From NCBI RefSeq assembly GCF_032118995.1, contig NC_092661.1:16191006-16255005 (forward strand): 64,000 bases of DNA, read 5' to 3'. Shown one piece after another: positions 1 through 11,077 of this stretch. This DNA comes from Asterias amurensis (lineage: Eukaryota; Echinodermata; Asteroidea; Forcipulatida; Asteriidae). The notes under the pieces were generated by a model that saw only the letters and a list, made by a program, of their open reading frames with translations, was not told the DNA's origin and ran no database searches. How positions within the stretch are numbered: position 1 is the first letter of the stretch; each line of letters begins with the position of its first letter. The translations under genes were made by a program, and so were the position numbers.

Positions 1-289
1 GATTTGAAGACAGTTAATTTTTCTTGAACCAGAATGATCATTATGCTTCACATATTATAAACCCTGGGCACTGGGTCATTTATTTCATTTCTGGGGCCGA
101 TTTCACAAAGCAATAAAATTCATCGCCAGACAAATTGTCAGTATTACATTACCAAAGTGATTTGTATTGTAACATCACACTTTACTATTAATAGCAACTG
201 AGATTTATTTGCAGTTAAAATCAATCTTAGCTCTTTGTGAAACCGGCACCTGAAACCATCTCAGCTCCCTGGGGAGTAAACAGCCTGTG

Positions 290-430
290 CTGCCAAAGCG
301 CAATCTCAGCTAAACCATTCAAAAGAACCATCTTTGCCCTCACAAGTACCCATTCTACCCCTGGCTGAAGAGAAGCAATTGTAGTCAAGTGTCTTGCTCA
401 AATGACAAAAGCAGTCCTTATACAGGGTGT
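290..430 (-). mobile_element. SINE relic
   Basis: TACCCATTCTACCCCTGGCT and TCTTGCTCAAATGAC match the second SINE family in minus orientation. Confidence 0.55.
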
Positions 431-639
431 CTCAAAAAAAAGGTAATCCTACTTTAAAGGGTTTTTATGACCAGACTATTATGTTTACCAGCAGAAAGTA
501 TGGCATCATCTTAAAGCTGAAACCTTGTGCTTTCTAATGATACATTTGGTTACATTCTAGGGTCATGCATCAGCGAGCACCATTGTCTTGAAAATGGGGT
601 GCAAAAATGCAGTTGGTTCTTATATATACCACTTTATCT

Positions 640-920
640 ACAAGCCTCTCAAAGCACTTATCGTCAGTTATTTCCAGACAGTGCCCAATTTTATAGAGTT
701 GCTTAAGCGCAAAAACAGCTAAGCATAACACCAATAAGCTTACCATGCCAGGAGTAAGCTTACCAGACAAATGACCATGTCACACTATACAATATGAACT
801 GGTATTCTGCTTATTGCTGTTCAGCAGTCAATTAATAAATAATATTTTCTGCTTGCGCAGCTCTATAAAATTGGGCCCTGTCTTGAAATAAATGACGATA
901 AGAGATTTGAGACGCCTTTT
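640..920. mobile_element. Foldback element with GCCCAATTTTATAGAG ends
   Basis: Left CTTATCGTCAGTTATTTCC to GCCCAATTTTATAGAG, with the inverse at 845-910. Related to the GGCCCAATTTCAT repeats below. Confidence 0.6.
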
Positions 921-921
921 A

Positions 922-1299
922 AAGGCAGTGGACACTATTGGTAATTACTCAAAACTTTTATTAGCGTAAAACCTTTCTTGGTGATGAGTAGGGAGAGGTT
1001 GATGGTATAAAACATTGTGAGAAATGGCTCCCTCTGAAGTGCCATAGTTTTCGAGAAAGAAGTAATTTTCCACAAATTTGATTTCGAGACCTCAAGTTTA
1101 GAACTTGAGGTCTCGAAATCAACCGTCTAAACGCACACAACTTCGTGTGACAAGGGTATTTTTTCTTTCATTATTATCTCGCAGGTTCAACGATCGATTG
1201 AGCTCAAATTTTCACAGGTTTGTTATTTTATGCATATGTTGAGATACACCAACTGTGAAGGCTAGTCTTTGACAATTACCAATAGTGTCCACTGCCTTT
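922..1299. mobile_element. TTAA MITE, family A (AGGCAGTGG ends)
   Basis: Ends TTAA-AGGCAGTGGACACTATTG and its inverse CACTGCCTT. Holds the central stem CTCAAGTTTAGAACTTGAG shared by the family. In the minus-strand 3' region beyond BCKDHB exon 5. Confidence 0.85.
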
Positions 1300-1476
1300 T
1301 AAGACAACCAGCTGGAATATATTTTTTCTTACTTTTGTCTGAGATCGTTAAAATCTTTTAAAAAAATAAGCAGGCGGCCGCTAAGAAGGAATCATGCGGG
1401 ACCCTTAACGTGTTTTTGTATAAAATATGTATAGCCTAACTACACAGATATTGAAACCATATTATTTGAATCATAC

Positions 1477-1632
1477 CTTTATACCGGGGACATGACCGAA
1501 GAACGCCTCCGGACACTGGGAGTGATACAGCGCCCCATGGCCAACAGCGCCCCATGGAGTCCGGATGGTAAGGCCTCCAACATCAAAGATGTTTCCGCAT
1601 CGATACCGGAACTTTGCTGCCTCGTTAACAAT
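1477..1632 (-). CDS. BCKDHB: BCKDHB exon 5
   Basis: 156 nt, 52 complete codons. Acceptor ATACACAG, donor ATAAAG/GTATGA. Encodes [13 protein letters not shown], then [18 protein letters not shown] and [12 protein letters not shown]. Human BCKDHB has a close match at this position. The next exon is outside the window. Confidence 0.94.
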
Positions 1633-4600
1633 CTGTGTATTATGGAGCAGCAAATATTAGTTGTACAATTTTAAGTACTGGCTGAGTTAGTCGGACTGTT
1701 TGCCTTCAAACCGTGTTATGTTTGTATATTATTATCATAACATTAATGACTAGTTCTTATACAGTGCATTTTACATTAATGGTATCAATGCGCTTCATAT
1801 TAGGGCCCATCTTTAATCTTTATCAGCTAGCTCTCTAAGGAGTATACAGCCCCCCGGGCTGCCGTGGCACTCCGATGGCTTTTTCATACACAATATCAAC
1901 CTCTACCCTCGTAGGTACCTATTTATACCCCTGGGTGAAGAAAAGCAATTACAATAAAGCATCTTGCTAGAGAACGCAAGCGTCATCACTAGGATTCGAA
2001 CCCACACTCCAACAAATTGCAGGTACCCATTTATACCCCTGGGTGAAGAGAAGCAATTATAGTAAAGCATCTTCTTGCTTAACAACACAAGCGTCATGAC
2101 TAGGATTCGAACCCATACTCCAACAACTTTACCACCAGAACTTGAATACGAGGCTCAAAACCACTCATCCAGAACACCCTACAATGGCTACCCTTAAGGC
2201 TTGGTCACACAGGCCCCGATAACGAGAACGAAAACGATAACGATAAAAATGCACGCCCTGGATTGGTTGAATGAGCGTGAGCGTTTTCTTCATGGAGCAA
2301 TTCAACCAATCGCGAGCGTGCATTTTTATCGTTCTCGTTTTCATTCTCGTTATCGGGGCCTGTGTGACCGGGCCTTTATTCCTTACCTGGTCAAATGCTG
2401 GGTAGATATAGTCAGCAAACTGGATTTCCGCAATAGCAGTGGCTCCCACAGAGGCCATGCCGATGCCGAACCCCACTATTCCTTGCTCGCATAACGGAGT
2501 GTTAAAAACTCGATCCTTTCCTGTAAATCATAAGGAATGACACATTATAATTTGTGTTTATTACCTTAACACAAAGGTGTATTAAGGGATTTGGGTTTTT
2601 TGTAAGACACAAAAATCATAGACTAACATCAAACTTACGCAGTTTGAAAATAATGATGGCAGAAAGCAATGAAAGAAATGAGTAAAACAAGTCAAAATAA
2701 TAATTTTAGCGTGTAAAAACATATTAACCAGTTATGGTAAAATGCCATACTGGTAAACAAGTTTTCTGGTAAATAGGTTTTACATGCTAAAATTCAGACA
2801 ACAATTATTTTTTGTGACATAGTTTTACTCATTCCTAAAAAGCTACATACAGCACCTCACCAAGTAATATTTTAAAGGAATCTTTCTACAATTATCATCT
2901 TCACACCGTATATAAAGTTTAATGTAAATCTTTGGACATCATGTTTTGTGTCCTACAAAAAAGCCCCAAATTTCCCAAACACTGCAGTCCTTTTCCCAAT
3001 TTCTGTGAACAAATTTGATGACCAACTGAGCCCAAATTTTCACAGGTTTGTTTATTTATGCAGGGATACAGCAAGTGAGAATACTGGGGTCGATTTCACA
3101 AAGAGTTAGGACCAGTCCTAACTTAGGACTAGTCCTAGGAGATATACAAATTACATGGATAGTCCTAAGTTAGGACGAGTAACTGGTCCTAACTCGAGAT
3201 AAGACTAGTCCTATTACTCTTTGTGAAATCCACCCCTGGTCTTAAACCATTATCAAACGTGTCCAGTTCCTTGAACGCAAATCAAACAACAAGCAAAAAG
3301 GACTAAAACAGAATAAGCAAAACACATTCATGAGTGACTATGGAACACCCTCCCCATCACAATACAGACAACAATTTCGCTATATACTTATAAATAAATA
3401 AAAATATATAAAAAAAACACTGAAGGGCCAGTAAGGGATTAGAATTAGAATTAGAATTAGAATTATTTATTCAGCCAACGTTAAAAAGTTAAAAACCTAT
3501 AACATCGGAAATTGTAGTGTACCTCGAGCTCTCTAGATTTAACAATCACAAAATACATTTAAAAATATTACGAAGAAAATACAAAAATAAAAATATATAC
3601 AAATATAATATAGGCTACAATGAGCAGAAAACAAACTAGTTATCAGTGTATAGGTAAAAACCAAAATTAATATTCTTTATCCCCGATGCAAATTTAACAT
3701 CTCTTAAACTAGTTATCATTAAAAGCATGAACAGCATGAGGATAAAAACTATCCACGAACAGCTTATTACCTTTAAAAATGCTTTAAGACGCCCTTAGAA
3801 TGGAGGAATTTGAAATAATCAGCTGCTGGGTGAAAATCGTCCTGCATTATGGACCTAGTACGTTTACACATTCTGTCATAATAGATTGATTCAAGTGATG
3901 GCAGGCTAGCACCGATAATCCTCTCTGCTGATCGTACAACAGAATTCAGCTTGCGAAGATCACTGGCAGAAACACGACCAAACCAAACAACGATGGATGA
4001 ACAAAGGATGCTTTCAATTATAGCCCGGTAAAAATTTACTAAAACACACTAACGAACACCAAATGAGTTCAGTTTACGTAAAAAGAATAAACGTTGACGG
4101 GCCTTTTTCAGAATTTCATGGCAATTAGTGTTCCAAGTAAGGTCATTGGCAAAGTGAGTACCGAGTAGTTTAAAACCACATACTTGTTCTACGACATTGT
4201 CATGGATATAAACAGGCTCTTTAGTGTTCTTATGTTTCCTACGGAAGTCCACAATCAACTCCTTTGTTTTGTCTATATTAATATAAGATTGTTTTCCTCG
4301 CACCATTTAACAACAGAAGTAATCTGAGCACGATAAGCACTTTCATCAACATTTTGAATTAAACAAATTAGACTAGTATCATCTGCAAACTTAATGACAA
4401 GCGAATTGGGTTTGGTTGCTTAACAATCATGGGTATACAATGAATAAAAGTGTTAAACTCACCATACTTATCGGCAAGACCCACAGTGCATCTGAACACA
4501 CCACCGAATGCCACATCTTCCCCAAAGATAACTTGAAAAAAAAGGAACAAAATACAAAATAACGATTAAAATTCTGAAACAATGTTACTTGAGACCTGGG

Positions 4601-7600
4601 CCAAATTTTATCTCTCTGCTTACTGCCAAATTCTGTGCTTTTAATCCCCATTCTTCGCTTATTATGCAAGCGTCAAATTGTTTGCGCTAGTTGTGTAAGC
4701 GAAGAATGCCTTGTAAAAGGGAGTACGCAAACACACACAAGCAATAATAATGAAAGTTAATAATATACACATATTGACTGGCAACGAGGTAACTAGTATT
4801 ATACGTCTATTCCCACGAGGGACTTTGAGTGACCAGAAAAGCGACCTATTTCCCCGAGGCCGAAGGCCGAGGGAAATAGGCTCCTCTTCTGGTCACTCAC
4901 AGGCCCGAGGGGGAATAGACGTATAATACTAGTTACCTCGTTGCCAGTCAATATGTGTTTTATAACACAGCTCGGTCTTAAATGACAAAATAAGAACAAA
5001 AAAGGGAATTTTGCAGTTGTTGTTCACGGTTCAAGTCAAGAGAGGGCGCTGTTATCGCGGGCACTATGTTGAAAGACTATTGCCCGCTCTTGTGCTATTC
5101 CCGCAAAACATGCGTGCGATCACTAGCCTATATTAGTTCATCCCACGTGACCGTGCTTCAGCCAACCAGAATACAGAACAAGCAAGAGGTGTGTTATAAT
5201 GAAATTTAATGAACCTACTCAACTAGTCGCGCCTCAAATAATCGCGACTTTGACACTAGTCGCAACTATAATTTTAGTTTCCCAATATGCATTGCGATAT
5301 GTTTGCCACAGCCGCAATAAAGTAAAGTTTGCGCTGAAAGGATTGAGGGATTGTGTCATTGATGTCTGATTGTGTTTCCCTAAATTATGTTGTCGTGAAT
5401 AGTCGTGAGCGACACAATCGGTTCATCAAACAGGTAGTCACGACTATTCTTGTTGTAGTCGTGGTGGCTCAAGCTTGCGATCAGCTCAGCTTCTGACAAA
5501 ACACGCCTAACCGAACACCCAACCATCAGAACACTCTCATCTGCTCACAACCGGACTTCTCCTTTAATGCTCCGCAAATATGGAACAACCTCCAAGTACG
5601 CATCAGAAATTGTAACTCTTTGACACATTGTTCAAAAAATCTCACAAAACTCACTTGTTGTAGTAATAGTTCCATTGTTTTTGCTCTTTTCAGCGCTTTG
5701 ATCTTGATGTAAAGGCGCTTTACAAATATTTAGTGTAGTTGAAAAACGGTAGTCACAACTCGACTGAGCAATGATTAGTCGCTACTACGACGCTAGCTGC
5801 ACTAGTCTCGTTTGAGGCCTAATTACTTACCTGCTGTGGAGTCTGTGCCAAGTGCGATATCCATGGCATTGGTAAGCGACTGGAATAGATTCATCTTTGT
5901 GGTTTCACCTGAATATCAAGAGACGATTTATGAAGTTAATTTAGACTGGGGCGCACTGACTGAAATCAAATAGATTCAGGGACTATACGGGATTTGAGAC
6001 CGTGGCAGTGCATGGTCAGGCTATAGAAATTGGGGATCAAGGCCCTGGGGGGAACATTTTATTCCAAGCTCTTAAAGGCAGTGGACACTATTGGTAATTG
6101 TCAAAGACTAGCCTTCACAGTTGGTGTATCTCAACATATGCATAAAATAAAGAACCTGTGAAAATTTGAGCTCAATCGGTCATCAAAGTTGCGAGATAAT
6201 AATGAAAGAAGAAAACACCCTTGTCTCACGAAGTTGTGTGCGTTTAGATGGTTGATTTGGAGACCTCAAGTTCTAAATCTAAGGTCTCGAAATCAAATTC
6301 GTGGAAAATTACTCCTTTCTCCAAAACTATGGCACTTCAGAGGGAGCTGTTTCTCACGATGTTTTATACCACCAACCTCTCCCATTACTTGTCACCAAGA
6401 AAGGTTTTATGCTAATAATTATTTTGAGTAATTACCAATAGTGTCCACTGCCTTTAACCTCTATTTTTAGGGTAAACATTTGAGAACCATTACTACAAAG
6501 TACAATGTCGCCCCCCCCCCCCCCTAACAGCAAAGTTGCCCCTCACAGCATAGACAAACTTTCATTATCATAAGGGATAACTTTCCGTATGGCGCCACCA
6601 CTTTTTCACTCATTTTATAATTTTTACAAAAAGGAATCTCATGTTTTAGGTAAATTAATTAGCTACTATTATCGTAGGAGGTCCTGTTTTCGAGGTGTCC
6701 CTAAAATCGTGGCAAATCTTTTACCTCTCTGTGCGCAATGTAAACAGTCCCTAGATAAAAATTGTGTGGTTTTATTTGCCAAGCAAAGAGTCTCCTCTCC
6801 CTTGACCAAAACTTAGAAACACGTAAGGCTCCACTGGTCATTTGCACTTGTAAATGCAAAAAGTTTGGTATTTTAGGCATTTCTACAAGGTTCAAAAACA
6901 TGTCATAATGTTGAGGCCATATAAAAATATTTGCCCACCGAAAAAGTTTCATCAAACACTATTTCAATTCACAATTCATGATGATCAAAATCATGTGACT
7001 GAATGTTTTGCTGAGCATTCTGGAAAAAAATACCAAGGCTTAAAGAAGCCATGTGCCTTAGGCCTATATATCATTTTATAATATTTTTGGAGATTTTTAT
7101 TTTTTAACCCTCATATCAATATTATTATTAATATTAAAATTTAAACATCAGCTTGTTGATTCAATTATCACTGTTTATTTATACGCTATATTTTTTTTTT
7201 TTTTTGCAAGTTACCATGGTAATTTTTAAAATTTAATAAAAAAATATTTTGAATAAAATGAAGGCAACTGCTGGCTATAGAGTCATACACAGAGTCTCAA
7301 AGAACACTTGTAGCATAGAGTAAGGACATGCTTGTAGTCACTGCAGATGTTTCTTCCATGTATGGCTTCACCGGGAAACCATACTTTCTTGTTTGCCGTG
7401 AAAACAGGGAAAATTCAAAACAAATGGGGCCAGTTGAAGTCATCCAAGATCGGTGTGTGGTGTGAACATTTCAATGTCCATCAAGTTTTAATATATGTTT
7501 GCATACTTCTTATTAACAAATGAAGATAATTAAGGCATCGGTTGATATATGGCATCATTATTTTTTTCCCAATTCAAAGAAAAAGGCATAATAGCGTGAA

Positions 7601-8006
7601 AACTGGTAAGCGGAGGATATATTGGATAACTTTCCGTATGGCGCCACCACTTTTTCACTCATTTTTACAAAAAGGGATATGTCAATCACGTAAACTTAAA
7701 ACTAGATACTATATTATTTTATTTCGAATGAAAAAGTGGTGGCGTCATACGGAGCAGGGAAGTATACGGAGTGGATTGGAAGGAAAATGGAATTCTTTGT
7801 AATTACTAATTGAATGGAAAGGCAAAATCGATAAAAACTTTACCCAGTGATTCTGGCGGTGAGTCCGGTACGAACTTCCACGCTGATGCATGTCTACAAA
7901 TTTGAAGATTTCCCTGACGAACAGGATTCCTCGATACAGTGCTTTTACGCCACGATTGGCTGCAAAGCTTGCCAAATTTGTTTAATGTTGTTCGGAGTGA
8001 AGCCAT
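1477..8006 (-). CDS. BCKDHB: Branched-chain 2-oxoacid dehydrogenase E1 beta subunit, 5' part (runs off left edge)
   Basis: E1-beta pairs with E1-alpha to form the thiamine-diphosphate decarboxylase of the mitochondrial BCKDH complex, which degrades leucine, isoleucine and valine. Coding exons on the minus strand are 8006-7844, 5908-5831, 4531-4463, 2520-2387 and 1632-1477, with phases 1, 1, 1, 0 and 0 at their ends and GT-AG at every junction seen. Together they encode 166 complete codons plus the codons split by introns. Motifs recalled from vertebrate BCKDHB appear in order: [60 protein letters not shown], then [11 protein letters not shown] and [15 protein letters not shown]. The N-terminus is a basic, serine-rich presequence suited to mitochondrial import. 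The C-terminal transketolase domain lies left of base 1. Introns hold a CR1-like LINE and several MITEs. The identification is secure; the exact start is likely. Confidence 0.93.
1741..2135 (-). mobile_element. tRNA-Leu/Ser-like SINE, minus, with duplicated head
   Basis: Inverse of 44178-44480. The segment TACCCATTTATACCCCTGGG to CGAACCCACACTCC occurs twice (1915-2010 and 2025-2125). Confidence 0.75.
2194..2378. mobile_element. Foldback MITE, GGTCACACAGGCC family, copy 1
   Basis: TTAAGGCTTGGTCACACAGG end with GATAACGAGAACGAAAACG arms and the inverse ending ACCGGGCCTTTA. Ends 8 bases from the donor of BCKDHB exon 4. Confidence 0.87.
2387..2520 (-). CDS. BCKDHB: BCKDHB exon 4
   Basis: 134 nt, phase 1 to phase 0. 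Acceptor ATTTACAG, donor GACCAG/GTAAGG. Encodes [20 protein letters not shown] through the conserved [21 protein letters not shown] lies immediately beyond the donor (right end about 2378). Confidence 0.94.
2582..2978. mobile_element. Diverged relative of the AGGATTTGGG MITE
   Basis: Starts TTAAGGGATTTGGGTTTTT and ends with the inverse (TTTTGTGTCCTACAAAAAAG). In BCKDHB intron 3. Confidence 0.55.
3086..3238. mobile_element. CWG hairpin MITE (TAGGACTAGTCC family)
   Basis: CTG at both ends, then GGGTCGATTTCAC and GTGAAATCCACCC. The interior is a stack of TTAGGAC/GTCCTAA inverted repeats. Confidence 0.85.
3437..4420 (-). mobile_element. CR1/Rex1-like LINE fragment with decayed reverse transcriptase
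   Basis: The minus strand encodes the C-terminal half of a non-LTR reverse transcriptase: FADDT (the palm motif) at about 4390, KWCEEN, then after a one-base frameshift [25 protein letters not shown] and [18 protein letters not shown] further break near 4049 leads to [13 protein letters not shown] and a tail like other CR1/Rex1 ends. The 3' end has short AGAATT repeats at 3439-3462. It is 5'-truncated and frameshifted, so dead, and lies in a BCKDHB intron. A short piece of the same family recurs near 25215-25275. Confidence 0.85.
4463..4531 (-). CDS. BCKDHB: BCKDHB exon 3
   Basis: 69 nt, phase 1 to phase 1. Acceptor TTTCAAG, donor TATG/GTGAGT. Encodes [19 protein letters not shown] and ADKYG. 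The degraded LINE in the next intron starts only about 40 bases beyond its donor. Confidence 0.93.
4766..4960. mobile_element. Perfect-arm foldback element
   Basis: Two arms of roughly 90 bases (ACACATATTGACTGGCAACG and its inverse) meet around CCGAGGCCGAAGGCCGAGG. No coding capacity. In BCKDHB intron 2. Confidence 0.8.
5480..5745 (+). mobile_element. Non-LTR retrotransposon 3' fragment
   Basis: One plus-strand frame reads [18 protein letters not shown], matching the conserved C-terminal patch of many LINE reverse transcriptases (FS-x-x-AP-x-x-WN-x-LP). It ends in a short 3'UTR with GCGCTTTACAAATA. Nothing upstream is recognisable. It lies in BCKDHB intron 2. Confidence 0.55.
5831..5908 (-). 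CDS. BCKDHB: BCKDHB exon 2
   Basis: 78 nt, phase 1 to phase 1. Acceptor TATTCAG, donor GCAG/GTAAGT. Encodes [20 protein letters not shown], the start of the catalytic domain of E1-beta. Confidence 0.92.
6072..6457. mobile_element. TTAA MITE, family A
   Basis: Full-length copy with TTAA at both ends, inverted ends and central stem. Lies in BCKDHB intron 1. Confidence 0.88.
7624..7757. mobile_element. MITE, CTTTCCGTATGGCGCC family
   Basis: TTTCCGTATGGCGCCACCAC and inverse GTGGTGGCGTCATACGG. A single left end also occurs at 6577-6650. It lies between BCKDHB exon 1 and intron 1 sequence. Confidence 0.75.
7844..8006 (-). CDS. BCKDHB: BCKDHB exon 1 (start codon, transit peptide)
   Basis: The ATG at 8006-8004 sits in AAAATGG, a good Kozak context, and opens [14 protein letters not shown] followed by a basic Ser/Arg-rich stretch with no acidic residue for about 40 residues, typical of a mitochondrial presequence. 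The frame is open upstream to another ATG at about 8132, but that extension is not targeting-like. The exon ends PPESLG in phase 1 at a CTGG/GTAAAG donor. Confidence 0.8.
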
Positions 8007-8548
8007 TTTTGCCGAAAAATGAAATACACGTCTCTCTCTCTGAAGAAAAAATCCCTGCAACTCTTGAGGGCGCTCTGTAAAAACGCACACAGTGATAAAA
8101 GTGGGAGCTTGGAGGATCGAAAGGTGGCGCATTGCTATTACAGCAGGCGGCGGCCCTGTTTTGGTTCAAGGTTCATTTTATTTCCACAGTATCAACAAAT
8201 AAAAGAGAATACGATACAGTTAAGATATATCTAGATGAAAATAAATATGATATCGCAGAGGGATCCATTTAAGAGGAAGAAGAGCTTGTGGGGCAATGGT
8301 CCCTAAAAATTATGCGTAGGCTTAGGATGCCAAGTCTCCCTTTTGTTTGAAGCGGGAGATAAAGCCATTTTCCAAAAAACATAAGGGTGCTCGTTCCGAT
8401 TCTGAGCACATAAAAAAATGTGGATTTGTGATAGTTGAAAATGGAATAAAAAAGGGACTTTGTTGAACTTCATGGTGGAGAAGGAGTCGGCCTAGAAAAA
8501 GGATGCGGGCCGGTTTGCATTATTATAAAAATAATTTAAAAATATTAA

Positions 8549-8887
8549 TGTGTTTGTTTGTTTTGTTTGTTTGTTTGTTTGTTTGTTTGTTTGTTTGTTT
8601 GTTTGTTTGTTTGTTTGTTTGTTTGTTTGTTTGTTTGTTTGTTTGTTTGTTTGTTTGTTTGTTTGTTTGTTTGTTTGTTTGTTTGTTTGTTTGTTTGTTT
8701 GTTTGTTTGTTTGTTTGTTTGTTTGTTTGTTTGTTTGTTTGTTTGTTTGTTTGTTTGTTTGTTTGTTTGTTTGTTTGTTTGTTTGTTTGTTTGTTTGTTT
8801 GTTTGTTTGTTTGTTTGTTTGTTTGTTTGTTTGTTTGTTTGTTTGTTTGTTTGTTTGTTTGTTTGTTTGTTTGTTTGTTTGTTTGTT
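8549..8887. repeat. TTTG tetranucleotide microsatellite, about 80 units
   Basis: An almost uninterrupted TTTG array with one shorter unit near its start. It opens long false reading frames on both strands (VCLF and KQTN repeats). Confidence 0.98.
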
Positions 8888-9203
8888 TTTGGAGGGGGGG
8901 GGCTTAAGTTAATGGCAACAAATTTTACAAACATTTAGTGAAGCCTACATGCATCAGCTTTCGATAGATTATGAGAAACATTTCATGTCGTTGTCTGGTT
9001 ATGTTGATACAAAATATCGGTTGTAAACCCCATCAACAAAATAAATCTGGGAATTAGCGTTACTGCTGTAATGCTTCTCGGTTGTGTATTCCAAGTATCT
9101 TTCTGCATGCTTGACAATATTTTCGCTTCGGATTGTCGGCGATATCTAAAACGCGACCTGACCATCTTTTGAAATGAATTTGTCAAAGGGTAATGTTATT
9201 GTA

Positions 9204-9472
9204 CACAACTCTAGGCCTAGTCTTTGTGCAAGACGTTTCTCGTTTTCCTTTCACGCACACCGCGGCCAATTCACCAGCAGCGACCGCACCGACTCACCTG
9301 ACTTAGTCCACCCACCGCCCTTGGTCTTGCACCACAACTCTAGGCCTAGTCTTTGTGCAAGACGTTTCTCGTTTTCCTTTCACGCACACCGCGGCCAATT
9401 CACCAGCAGCGACCGCACCGACTCACCTGACTTAGTCCACCCACCGCCCTTGGTCTTGCACCAAGACTACTC
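9204..9472. mobile_element. GTGCAAGAC MITE with internal 129-bp tandem duplication
   Basis: Ends CTAGTCTTTGTGCAAGACG and GGTCTTGCACCAAGACTA. Bases 9204-9332 are repeated as 9333-9461 without differences I can see, so the duplication is recent or an assembly artefact. Confidence 0.75.
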
Positions 9473-9524
9473 TAAGCCCTACGTTAATAAAAAGTTATAT
9501 AAGAGCCTACAGCAAAAAAACAAC

Positions 9525-9912
9525 TTAAAGACACTATAGACACTATTGGTAATTGTCAAAGACCAGTCTTCTCACTTGGTGTATCTCAACATAATATGCA
9601 CAAAACAAACCTGTGAAAATTTGAGCTCAATTGGTCGTCGAAGTTGCGAGATAACTATGAAAGAAAAAACACCCTTGTCACACGAAGTTATGTGCTTTCA
9701 GATGCTTGATTTCGAGACCTCAAATTCTAAATCTGAGGTCTCGAAATCAAATTCGTGGAGAATTACTTCTTTCTCGAAAACTACGTCACTTCAGAGGGAG
9801 CCGTTTCTTACAATGTTTTATACTATCAACCTCTCCCCATTACTCGTTACCAAGTGAGGTTTTATGCTAAAAATTATTTTGAGTTATAACCAATAGTGTA
9901 CACTGCCTTTAA
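9525..9912. mobile_element. TTAA MITE, family A
   Basis: TTAA at both ends. The left end is slightly rearranged (AGACACTATAGACACTATTG). Confidence 0.85.
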
Positions 9913-10179
9913 CGGTTCCAAAAACCCAAGGTATGCCTGTTGTACCTTGCCTTTCAAGAATAACCTGTTATAACGACACAAATCTCAAACATGCGCCTTT
10001 TCATTTTTGTTCCCAATTCCATCTCTGAAAATGGCCTATTTTTATCAACAAGAGGCTTAGGGTAAATGTTTATTTTCCAGGGCGTTGCCACGTATCGTCT
10101 TGCCAGGCCTCGAGCTCTCCAATCCTTGTCTTTTCAATGGGTGAAACGAGGTGGAAACATTGAAGGGAAAGACCGTTTC

Positions 10180-10193
10180 GTTGCCATGGTAAT
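10180..10193. promoter_or_regulatory. X-box-like motif
   Basis: GTTGCCATGGTAAT matches the RFX consensus except for the last base. It is in a repeat-rich gene-free stretch, so probably chance. Confidence 0.2.
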
Positions 10194-10403
10194 ATCTTAC
10201 CAGCGTCTATTAACCGATCAATATTGTTAGACGCCGCACGCATGCAAGTGCAATTTGCAGTAGATCCATGGCTGACACTGTTGGTCAATTATTTTTGCTA
10301 CTGTGTGACTAACAGTGAGGCAGCACGGTGTATTTGTCATTGTTCTCTCCCCTCCTCACTCAACCTCCTTTTCAATTGTTGTCAGGTAAACATGAAGCCT
10401 ACT

Positions 10404-10791
10404 TTAAAGGCAGTTGACACTATTGGTAATTACTCAAAATAATTATTAGCATAAAACCTTTCTTGGTGACGAGTAATGGGGAGAGGTTGATGGTATAAAA
10501 CATTGTGAGAAACGGTTCCCTCTGAAGTGCCATAGTTTTCGAGAAAGGAGTAATTTTCCACGAATTTGATTTCGAGACCTTAGATTTAGAACTTGAGGTC
10601 TCGAAATCAAGCATCTAAATGCAGACAACTTCGTGTGACAAGGGTTTTTTTTTTCTTTCATAGTTATCTCGCAACTCCGACAACCAATCAAGCTTAAACT
10701 TTCACAGGTTTGTTATTTTATGCATATGTTGAGATACACCAACTATGAAGACTAGTCTTTGACAATTACCAATAGTGTCCACTGTCTTTAA
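10404..10791. mobile_element. TTAA MITE, family A
   Basis: Full copy with TTAA at both ends and an intact central stem. Confidence 0.88.
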
Positions 10792-11077
10792 ATTAGTGGC
10801 AGGCAGTTGAATGTTTGGTTATTAGAAACCTACGGCAGCTACAATATAAAGCATATTTTTGAGAAACATTTCACTTCGAAGTCATGATGTCCTTATGTAA
10901 AAGAATTTGAATCTGCGAGCGGCGGTACCAACGGTTCTCAGGTTGGGCATTCATAAGGGATTATTCTTCATCGTCATGAGCGTAATAATCGCCCCGGTTT
11001 CTCACTTGTAATTATAGGCCTATATCAGGATTAAAACAATCGAACAATTCCATAAACCCAAAGGTATACTTTGCCCT

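Noticed and set aside
6189..6431. Frames such as [20 protein letters not shown] recurring at several places
   Set aside because: Translations of family A MITE copies, not a gene family.
8503..8938. Long open frames with VCLF or KQTN repeats on both strands
   Set aside because: They are translations of the TTTG microsatellite.
9174..9539. 121-codon frame with a duplicated peptide
   Set aside because: Lies within a MITE; the duplication is of DNA with a length divisible by three, so the frame persists by chance.
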